Below, piece after piece: positions 54,528 to 64,000 of a stretch of 64,000 bases of DNA. Numbering within the stretch: position 1 is the stretch's first letter; the number at the start of each line of letters is the position of its first letter. The DNA is taken from assembly GCF_012273895.1 (NCBI RefSeq), contig NW_024045144.1, forward strand, positions 124,001 to 188,000. Reading direction: 5' to 3'. The position numbers and the translations under genes are program-made. A model generated the notes under the pieces. That model was given only the letters and a program-made list of their open reading frames with translations. It had not been told where the DNA came from and made no database searches. Source of the stretch: Zerene cesonia. Lineage: Eukaryota; Arthropoda; Insecta; Lepidoptera; Pieridae.

Positions 54528-55132
54528 TTAATCATATAAACAGACTATAAAATTCATTTTTTTGGCCATGGTTTATTAAAAGTGCGCACGCATCGCTTCT
54601 TCGTGATTTACATGCGTTTGTTTTAGTGCATATCGTTAGTTATTGTGAATACTCGTAACTCATATAACCAATAACATCTTAAATACTTACCACATTTAGG
54701 GCAAACTCGGCTAATATCCCAGAATCGTGTTATCACAAGATAAATAAAAAAAACAACCTTTTGTGTTTATGATTATATTTTTTTTGTAAAATTCCATAAA
54801 ATGGTGCATCGTTCATTACATAATACGTTACGTAAACATAATGTAGGATGCGACGCGTCACGCATACTAATTGGGGCTGTGTAAACAGTCTGCTCTAGGT
54901 GACGCATGGACCACCGGTTGATGAAGGATTTATAGACAAATTGTTAGCACTAGCTTGCTGCTTTAAAGAGTATTGAAGTATGTGGCATGTTTACATTTCG
55001 AGGTGTAACTATGCGCCCGCGACTGCTTCTGCTTGGGTGTCACGTGATTCGTTGCATATTTGTTTAGTGTTTAACCCTGATCCAACCTTTGCCAAATAAA
55101 GTCAATCAGCGCTGTAACTGTCCACGTACAGG

Positions 55133-55319
55133 AGACTATAAAATATTCTCTAGGTACATCATAAACTCAACCAATTGCAAGTGTAGCATACTGCGCGCTG
55201 GTCGATACGTTTGCCAGCTCCAGCTAACTCCGACGTCACTTGATTTTGTACTTGTTGAAGTGAAATTTCTTAAGAATCGCTGTGATTTCAAACCTGATGC
55301 AACGGAAGAAACGACAGGT
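55133..55319 (+). CDS. Possible orphan exon (uncertain)
   Basis: An open frame with CNCPRTGDYKIFSRYI, STNCKCSILRAGRYVCQLQL and FLKNRCDFKPDATEETT ends exactly at a consensus donor, ACAG/GTAAGA (donor at 55320). An acceptor CGTACAG is at 55126-55132; CTCTAG further in is an alternative. It contains several Cys. I recognise no family, and it could be chance or a decayed exon. Confidence 0.25.
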
Positions 55320-58300
55320 AAGAGACACAAATACAAAAATGTGTAGAATAAAGCCGGCAAAGAATGAAACAGAAATATACATACTGTTTTACATTATCGG
55401 TCTCTCCTCTTTGTTAAACAAATAAACTATGTAATTATCCTACCTTTGTTATATATTCATCTCATTCTTTTGTCGATTTACTGAAGTTTCACTTCTATCG
55501 TGTGTGAATCGCACACACACCCTTTTTTTATTCTATGGCTTGCTTGAAGCGTTCCAGCTTCTCTGCTACCGATTTAATGATTTCCAATAAACGGGGGACA
55601 TTATTCCTCCAAAATTGACGTTATTTTAATAGAGGAACTGCAGTTTCTTGCCCGCTCTTCTCTGTGGAAAGTGCTATCTGAAGATGTCCTGTGGTGGATA
55701 TTAAATTATGTACTTGAATATTCATTAGTGCTTCTGTAGGAAGTCTTGTTGAGAGAATAAACGTTTGAGTTAGAGAAGATTAATTAATATTATGACTAAT
55801 AGACTATAATATACGTAGTATATCACATTGTATGTGCGTAGAGAAAAAATTATTGCCCTTATAAGGACTACCGGCTTTGACGCAAACGTAAGTTTTAGGG
55901 TGTTTTACGTTTAAGTGGTTTAAAGTTTGTACCAACTATACAATCTGACACGAATCAGATATGAGATAAGAAACATTAAGCACAAATATAGCCACTAACA
56001 TACTTACACATTTTACAAAAAGGATTATGAGACAATGTTAGTTTAACAAAAAGTATGTTTAATCCGACATTTTGTGGCAGCCGCCATCTTTGACTAGCTA
56101 GGAACCACCGCAAGAAAACAGGCTTTCAAATGATACAAGCCGCATCGAAATCGGTCTATCCGTTTGTGAGCTACGATGCTACAGACAGATAAAAATCGAC
56201 CACAAAATTTCCATTAGAATCATTCAAGCAGTTCGAAAGAGTTTTCTTACAAACTCTCGACCAACTAGAACTTTCTTCTATGTCTATATTTATATATTAT
56301 ATTCATTTATAAACATCAGTGCTGTGTTTTGTGACAGCGGTATGGAATCTAGTAAGCAAACAAAGCCGACCTTCAGACTTCACGACGCATTTGCGTTGTG
56401 AATTCTTGGATATCGGAGTACCTTGTGATTATTTCGTTTATTATTTCTACGTTATTTCGCGATATTTTCTCTCGTGCAATTATTAAATTATGGCGCTGCT
56501 TTGTATTTTTCGCTTTTAACCAGTTTTAATCGACTTCGATAAAACGCGTAGATTCAGAGCTTATTTTATACAATAACACAGAAAAATCTTTACCCATTTT
56601 AGCACTTCTATGTACTTAGCTATTGACTAACGTACCTATATAAGTATCTAAAAGCTTAGCTGTAGCATATACGACTTTAATATATAACTTCGTGTATCTC
56701 ATCGTATGGACATCAGGCCTGTGTGTTAAATGATCAGTCATAACTAACAATGGTTTCGAAGACAATGACCGTATCAGCTAATGGGGCGTGCGTGACCTCG
56801 GGCTTGGCTGTCACGGTCACGGGCCAATTGTGTACCTGGATGCCTACCTATATGGGTTTTATTGTGAGTTTTACGCACATAAAACATTAAGTGGCTACTG
56901 TATCTTGTGCTTGTAGGGTCAATCAGGGTTATTGGGAACAGGGGTAGTTGGCAAAATATCCTAATCATTTTTTTTTCTTTAATTGTAAAACGTTCAAAAA
57001 TCTTTAATGTAATAAATAACATCACGGGCGGTGATTATCACTGAACATCAAGTGGCCCACCTGCCCAGCAAGCAAAGGCGTCGATAAAATAAGAGTTCAG
57101 TTCAGTTCGCTGAAATGTTTGGAATTACGAGCTCAATCCATTCATTCTAGTATCGAATCAAATTTCACAGGAAATTGTGAATTATATGAGTTGACAAGCT
57201 GTTCGCAAGTCGCGTTCTTTGAGGTCATCTGCTCGCGTCTCGGAGCGGTGACGACGGAGCGATCTTCATAGTCAGAGTAGTAGTAACATTAGTGGAGGAT
57301 TGTGCTTACTGACTGGCTGGCTCGAGTTCTATTTGTAAATGGTTAAATGAGTTTAATAAATGATTTAAAATTCGCTTACTGGGGCCGCTAAAAAATCAAT
57401 GATTTTGCCGATGGAGTACATGATTATGAGATTTTGAGATATTATTCAAAGAATTTCCCATTCGTTTATAACATTGTCACATTAACATTATAATTGGCAA
57501 AGTTTGTTTTTTAGATGTTTGTCCGTCAATCACGCTGAAACTACTGAACGGATTGTGATGAAATTTGGTATACAGACAGGGTATGAGCTGACTTGGGTTA
57601 TAAGATACTGTTTTATCCCGATTATATGCTCCCTTGAGATAAAACTCGAATCTTGCATTCCGGGTGGAGCCGGGACGAGCGCCTAGTTCTAAATAATACA
57701 ATGTTATGAGCTATTAAGCTGCTTGACCAGAGAAATGGTTTATACGGGTGTAATAAAGTACTACTCGTATGATGTGAAAAATTAAATTATATTATATCAT
57801 TAGAAAGTTTTACTTAACTCAGGTAAAGCCGAAGGACAAGTCTAGTTCCATGTCAAATTATATTTGACTAGCTGTTCGCCCCGACTCTGCCCGTTGTACA
57901 TATATAAAGCCAATGTATATATTTAGCTCAGTAAACTTGCAGCTTTCTAATTGTGAAAGAATTTTTGAAATCAGTCCACTGGTTTTCGCTTGAAAACGTT
58001 ACAAACATACAAAAAACAAACCTCTATATTTTATGTTATTTCTTTTCTTTTTACATTGTCGTGTCTGTGTTTATGTTTTTTTTCTTATTTCCTGTTACAT
58101 AATGTTCAGTGTTTTGTCTTTTTTGTTAGTTGTTGTGTGTGTATTTGAGTGTGAATAAATGTATGTCTATGTCTATGTCTATAATATTAGTGTATAAATA
58201 ATTTAGCATGAAATTAATGTAGTCTGTCCTTAATGTGATTATGCGTTGAATACAATTAACTTGAGTTTGTGAATGTTTGAACGTGGCGTCGGTGGTCAGA

Positions 58301-59157
58301 GGTGTACCAATCAGTGAGGGGTGGGGTGTGGTCCGGGGGCGGTTCGTTTCGTGCCGAAGCGTGCTCGACTACCAAAAAAAAACCTGGTGAAACCATTTAT
58401 ATCAATTGCAGATTTTTAAAGCGGAGCGGAGCGGAGAATATGTTTTTGCATTCCGTTCGCATTAAAACACCTGAATAGAATCTACACCAGTATAGCAACT
58501 AATATAGAGCATAAATTTTTTCTCTTTTTTTCTGGCTCGATCTAATTAAGGAACTCCGCCAATGTCCAGTGTAAGCGAGAGAGTTTGGATAATTTTATCT
58601 CGATTCAATGATTCAACATAGTTAAATCCTGACATTTTCGGCGCCTTATTGACCAGTGTCTACTTCGCTAGGTGTCAAATAAATATTATCGATTCAGCTT
58701 CAAAACTGACGGGGTTGAATGCGGAATTTCTATTGCGAAAGTAAGTGAATTTTTTCATCTTTAAACAGTAGCAGTGAGCTTTACGTTGTGAGTTCACATC
58801 AGCAAGATATTTTTTTCTGTCTCTCTCAGGTTTAATATGATATATAAATTACTAGCTTTTGCCCGCGGCTTCGCACGTGCTTTATTCGTTGATATTAAAT
58901 GGATGTTATTATGTACATACACCTTCCTCTTAAATCACGCTATCTATTTAAAAATAACAGATTTTGAAGGGGTATCAAAATCTGTTAAGTAATTAGTAAG
59001 CGACTTTGATATCTACTATGTATTGATATATAGAGCGCAAGTTATAAAAGCATATAACACTAGCATTAAGGTCACACGTTGGTAACGGGTGTCGAGTATC
59101 GCATAGCGGAATGGCTCCGTGAGAACGCCGACACTTGAACAAAAAACAAACAATGCA

Positions 59158-59339
59158 ATGCGACTGCCGATTGTCGTGACGATGTTGGCTACCTACACAT
59201 ATATGGCACAGGCTAATAATCCAGACAGTCGTTCAGCGAATACGTTTATACGGGAAATAGAGCGGGAAGCAAGGGGAGGCTGGAGGAACAAGCCCGAGTT
59301 ACATACTTCATGTTCAGATAATGACAGATCGGGACACGC
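59158..59339 (+). CDS. Possible first exon of an unrecognised secreted protein
   Basis: The ATG at 59158 opens MRLPIVVTMLATYTYMAQA, a credible signal peptide. About 41 polar residues follow (NNPDSRSANTFIREIERE ... LHTSCSDNDRSGHA). The frame meets a stop only inside a good GTAAGG donor at 59340 (phase 2), as real first exons do. No downstream exon is visible before the terminal gap. If real, this gene lies inside the presumed CFAP410 intron on the same strand, or CFAP410 ends earlier than I can see. Confidence 0.38.
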
Positions 59340-59700
59340 GTAAGGGACGCGTGCGTGATTTAAAATTTGTAGTTATTATTTTATTGTAATATATATGTAG
59401 GGATATATATTACTATAAGATGTATTATATAATTTTATATAATACTATCTTTTGCCCGCGGCTTCGCAAGCGTTTAATTCAGAGTAGTTTAATAGATGTT
59501 ATTACACATACAAATTTTCCTGTTGACTCACTCTATCTATTAAAAAAAGCCCCATCAAAATCCGTTGCGTCGCTTAAAAGATTTAAGCATACATAGGGAC
59601 ATAGATCAGCGAAAGTGACTTTGTTTTATACTATGAAGTTATACGTCTAGGTTCTTATATTCTTATACTAGCGGTCCGCCCCGGCTTCGCCCTTGGTACA

Positions 59701-59757
59701 TGTTAGATAGCCCATTTATTGAGGAAGGCTATACCTCAATAAATGGGCGATCTAACA
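59701..59757. repeat. 24-bp inverted repeat inside a Helitron-like copy
   Basis: TGTTAGATAGCCCATTTATT... and its reverse complement (one mismatch) flank a 9-nt loop. It looks like a local inverted duplication within the GCCCCGGCTTCGCC element. Confidence 0.8.
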
Positions 59758-60142
59758 CTGAAAGAATTTTTCAAATCTGACTAGTGTAGTTCCTGAGATT
59801 AGTGCCTTCAAATGGTGCCTTCAAGTGGTTATGGTGATATGAAAAAGGGTTTTTCTTTGGAAGTTTAATTGAATTGTGTATATATGGAAGTGAAGTTGTG
59901 TAGAAAACTAGTTATATGGTATTGTTGATTGTGTTTTATTTAAAAAACGGATTGCATTCGAATAATTACGCGTATATTTGTCGGTTGATTTGTTGCTAAG
60001 ATTTGTTATCTCTTAAAATGATTTATTTCCTCACTAAAATATTATTATTACGATATCTTTGGCACTTTAAAGACTAGGTACATACAAAGAAAAAATTCTT
60101 TTCTTGACGGTAGGGTATAGACAGATCGAGATTATTAATACA

Positions 60143-60328
60143 CTAGCTGCGCCCCGCGGTTTGACCCGCGTAAGTCCGTATCCCGGGATAAAATATTGTC
60201 TATATGTTATTCCATTGGTCTAGCTACGTACCAAATTTCATTGCAATCGTTTCAGGAATTTTTAGCGTGTATGAGCAACAAACACACATACATCCATACA
60301 ATCTTTCGCATTTATAATATTAGTAGGA
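60143..60328 (-). mobile_element. Non-autonomous Helitron-like element
   Basis: Reverse copy: CTAGCTGCGCCCCGCGGTTT at the left and TTTATAATATTAGTAGGA at the right. Confidence 0.55.
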
Positions 60329-61395
60329 TTTCGACACTGGAGTAGTCGCTTTTCGCTTTTCACTTCCTTTCATCACTGATCTCAGCCTCACTCTTCAGTG
60401 TCGAGGGTTCTTAACTTGACCTTTGAGAATTGCGATTTGATCGAGGCACGGAAGGCTGGAATGAAATCGAAGTTGTTCTTGATTCTGTGTATCGAGTTAA
60501 ATTATAATATAGTAACTATTCTAGAAACTTCCTAAGCAAATGTACAAACCAATGTACGCTACAGGATAACAATACTAACACTATTATGTTGTAAAGGTGG
60601 GTTAGCTTAGGTTGGACACCCTAGGTCATTGATTCGTCCTTGGAGTCGATTTGTTTTTAACAAAGCTTTTCTTATGTTCTTGATTAAATACTGGTTTGTG
60701 TAATAAATTTATTTACATGGAACTGTTCTTATTAAATATAAGCGGTCCGCCCCGGCTTCACCCGTGTTACATATATAGCCCATAGCTTTCCTCAATAAAT
60801 GGGCTATCTAACACTGAAAGTATTTTTCAAATCGGACCAGTAGTTTCTGAAATTAGTGCGTTCAAACACACAAACAAATTCTTTAACTTTTATCTTTATA
60901 ATACTAGTATAGATATAGCGAGAATCACAAATTACTATCACGGTCTTGTCGAAGGAATAGTGACAAACAACCCCTCGGATTACGATTAACGTATAAGACG
61001 TATAAGAAACAGTTTTCGTCATATACATATACATATCGACACTCGCGTAACTGTAAGCCCATCCGAAACCTCATTATTGGTGCTACAGCGTTGTTTTCGT
61101 TAGCTCACGAGTGGCGAGTCAATTTTCGGTTGGCGCACTTCCAGGCCAGCCCGCTCGGCGCCGTAGGAGCCGTCAATCATTGAATCAAAGTAGGGCAAGA
61201 TTACTTACTGATCTATATTTAATAGGCGAGCTTGTTGTGTGAAGGGGACGCGGTGTTAATGACCTTTTGAGGTCTTGTCCAATAAGATATGATATTCATG
61301 TGTGTGGTAAGTCAAATGTCTTTCGGTGTCGTGTGTGTGTCTGTGTATTTTTATATGATGTATGATTGTAGTAAGGGAGGTACATACTCGTATAA

Positions 61396-61594
61396 CCTAC
61401 TAATATTATAAATGCGAAAGTTTGAAAGGATGCGTGTGTGTTTGTTGCTCTTTCACGCAAAAACCACTGAACCGATTGCTATGAAATTTGGTACGTAGAC
61501 AGCTGGACCACTGGAATAACATATAGGCAACTTTTTATCCCGATATTCCTACGGGATACGGACTTACGCGGGTGAAAGCGCGGGGCGCAGCTAG
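61396..61594 (+). mobile_element. Non-autonomous Helitron-like element
   Basis: CCTACTAATATTATAAATGC at the start and CGGGGCGCAGCTAG at a T at the end. A truncated reverse relative lies at 61836-61930. Confidence 0.6.
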
Positions 61595-62098
61595 TAGTCT
61601 TATAAGCGGGGCGAGCGAAGCGATCCCTATACTAGCCCGTTAATACTGTATACTAGCTGTAACTCGCGGTGTCGCTCGCGTGGTACCCGGGTAAATAGGC
61701 TACGTGCTAATCCTGACTGTAATCTATCTCTGTGCCAAATTTCATGCAGATACGATAAGCTGTTTCGCGTGAAAGAGTAACGAATATCCGTCCATCCGTT
61801 CATAATTATAACCTTTAGCGTTTATAATAATATAACTAGCTGTGACCCGCGGTTGAAACCGCGTAAGTCCGTATCCCATAGGAATATCGGTATAAAAAGT
61901 GTTATTTCAGTTGTCCAGCTATCTACGAAGCTAAATAGTACTATTATTCACCAATAGATGTCAAGAAAAAAAAAACACGAATAAACCACGAATATGACAT
62001 TTTCTAAAAAAGATTCCTAGCTAGATCGATTTATCGGCCCCGAAACCCTCTACATACTAAATTTCATGAACATCGTTCTAGCCGATTCCGAGATTCCA

Positions 62099-62102
<4 letters not shown>

Positions 62103-62148
<46 letters not shown>

Positions 62149-62153
62149 AGAAT
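62103..62153. repeat. (TA)n microsatellite
   Basis: About 50 bp of pure TA/AT at the end of a degenerate repeat copy (62010-62100). Confidence 0.95.
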
Positions 62154-63037
62154 TGCTCGTTTAAAGGTATAAGATAATAGGACGATAGTAGGATTGACGT
62201 ATATATGAAGTCTTCACCGCCGAGCAACCACAGCTTTTTAGACTGTACTGTTTCTTTATATCACGTGAATCCGCATGCTATAGCTAGTTGATCGTAATGT
62301 CCTAACTAGTATCTTGCTGACGCAGCGCAGGTCACAAACTCCTAGCTGCTGGCGCGAGTCCAGACAGAATGCGGAGGTGTTTGTGTAAATAGGTCGTCTA
62401 AATCCTCTCTAACTGACTCACCTCACTACTACGGTAATTATAGACAGTGTTTTTGTTTAATTATTTGCTTTAAGCTATGTGATATAAAAGCAGAGTTAGC
62501 CGTGACTCAGGTTGGTTATTATCGATGACCCATTGTGGTCGGCCGGCCCACTTGCAAGAACTCGCACAATCGTATGCGACTAACCAATTGCAGCAAGGTC
62601 GCTAACGTGTCATGCCTTCGGGGTATTAACGTGACATTTAGCTGGAAAATGTAGTCAATATTGATGAGAATATGTGTCGTATAACGAAGGTTATAAGGTT
62701 TAACATTGCTAGCATTTTCGCTGAAAACTTATATTTAAAATTAGTTGATTACTAATGGTTGATAATCATTACTTAAAACACGGAGTACAGTGAGGATTGA
62801 TTAGAGTGAACTGTATTAAATTCTCATATATATGTTACTAGCGACCCGCGCCGGCTTCGCACGGGTGAAATACAAGATACATATGCACATATGAACCTTC
62901 CTCTTCAATCACCCAATCTATTAAAAAGCCCATAATCAGTTGAGTAATTTTCAAGCTAGCACACAGCAAGCATACAGACACCCAGACGGCAGAAAGCGAC
63001 TTTATTTATGCTACGAAGTTATGTTTTATCGACTTTA

Positions 63038-64000
63038 NNNNNNNNNNNNNNNNNNNNNNNNNNNNNNNNNNNNNNNNNNNNNNNNNNNNNNNNNNNNNNN
63101 NNNNNNNNNNNNNNNNNNNNNNNNNNNNNNNNNNNNNNNNNNNNNNNNNNNNNNNNNNNNNNNNNNNNNNNNNNNNNNNNNNNNNNNNNNNNNNNNNNNN
63201 NNNNNNNNNNNNNNNNNNNNNNNNNNNNNNNNNNNNNNNNNNNNNNNNNNNNNNNNNNNNNNNNNNNNNNNNNNNNNNNNNNNNNNNNNNNNNNNNNNNN
63301 NNNNNNNNNNNNNNNNNNNNNNNNNNNNNNNNNNNNNNNNNNNNNNNNNNNNNNNNNNNNNNNNNNNNNNNNNNNNNNNNNNNNNNNNNNNNNNNNNNNN
63401 NNNNNNNNNNNNNNNNNNNNNNNNNNNNNNNNNNNNNNNNNNNNNNNNNNNNNNNNNNNNNNNNNNNNNNNNNNNNNNNNNNNNNNNNNNNNNNNNNNNN
63501 NNNNNNNNNNNNNNNNNNNNNNNNNNNNNNNNNNNNNNNNNNNNNNNNNNNNNNNNNNNNNNNNNNNNNNNNNNNNNNNNNNNNNNNNNNNNNNNNNNNN
63601 NNNNNNNNNNNNNNNNNNNNNNNNNNNNNNNNNNNNNNNNNNNNNNNNNNNNNNNNNNNNNNNNNNNNNNNNNNNNNNNNNNNNNNNNNNNNNNNNNNNN
63701 NNNNNNNNNNNNNNNNNNNNNNNNNNNNNNNNNNNNNNNNNNNNNNNNNNNNNNNNNNNNNNNNNNNNNNNNNNNNNNNNNNNNNNNNNNNNNNNNNNNN
63801 NNNNNNNNNNNNNNNNNNNNNNNNNNNNNNNNNNNNNNNNNNNNNNNNNNNNNNNNNNNNNNNNNNNNNNNNNNNNNNNNNNNNNNNNNNNNNNNNNNNN
63901 NNNNNNNNNNNNNNNNNNNNNNNNNNNNNNNNNNNNNNNNNNNNNNNNNNNNNNNNNNNNNNNNNNNNNNNNNNNNNNNNNNNNNNNNNNNNNNNNNNNN
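63038..64000. other. Assembly gap to the end of the window
   Basis: At least 963 N, probably another 1000-N gap. Confidence 0.99.

Larger units (their letters stand above)
50378..63037 (+). other. Repeat-rich region, presumed CFAP410 intron 1
   Basis: No recognisable protein family apart from two orphan exon-like ORFs (55133-55319 and 59158-59339). Most identifiable sequence is short Helitron-like copies, SINE fragments and (TA)n. 52.7-54.3 kb and 54.5-57.4 kb are otherwise AT-rich without clear features, apart from a repeat with GAATCACGTCAATTGAAGAT at ~53150-53310. Confidence 0.45.

Noticed and set aside
1..64000. Prokaryotic features (operons, CRISPR arrays, phage or defence systems)
   Set aside because: The gene structure is spliced and insect-like. 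The only regular arrays are minisatellites without spacer diversity of the CRISPR kind.

Overview
The window is eukaryotic nuclear DNA, almost certainly from a butterfly or moth (Lepidoptera). Three things point there: short exons with clean GT-AG junctions in AT-rich introns, protein families that match insect orthologues, and several repeat families typical of lepidopteran genomes. Those families include short elements whose GC-rich hairpin end stops in CTAG (non-autonomous Helitron type) and tRNA-headed SINEs. It is a draft assembly: five gaps are exactly 1000 N, one is 102 N, and the right end runs into N. No prokaryotic features are present.

Layout. (1) 1-2497, minus strand: first exon of the ER-Golgi cargo receptor ERGIC-53/LMAN1; its other exons lie left of the window. 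(2) 3404-13317, plus strand, divergent from it: a nine-exon gene for a 387-residue protein that I do not recognise; all its splice phases close. (3) 15704-35001, plus strand: a large polypeptide N-acetylgalactosaminyltransferase (Pgant) gene. It has a normal signal anchor, GT-A catalytic domain and ricin-type lectin domain. Two features are unusual: three tandem, homologous, mutually exclusive exons for the DxH part of the catalytic domain, and about 600 extra residues after the lectin domain, encoded by eleven in-phase exons. (4) 38149-49793, minus strand: VPS53, a subunit of the GARP/EARP tethering complexes, with at least one exon lost in each of two gaps and an intron carrying a 1.2-kb minisatellite with an exact 84-bp higher-order period. 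(5) 50298 onwards, plus strand, head-to-head with VPS53: exon 1 of the ciliary LRR protein CFAP410 (C21orf2). From 50.4 to 63 kb no further CFAP410 exon is visible. That stretch is repeat-rich and holds two orphan exon-like ORFs, one encoding a signal peptide (59158-59339).

Three neighbours (ERGIC-53, Pgant, VPS53) work in the secretory pathway: cargo export, Golgi O-glycosylation and retrograde tethering. This is probably coincidental, since they are separate transcription units. The strongest candidate for something undescribed is the Pgant locus. Each alternative exon has length 1 mod 3 and sits between a phase-2 donor and a phase-0 acceptor, so only isoforms carrying exactly one of them (or, arithmetically, four) stay in frame. 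The C-terminal tail is lysine-rich and contains decapeptide repeats and one compact globular-looking segment.
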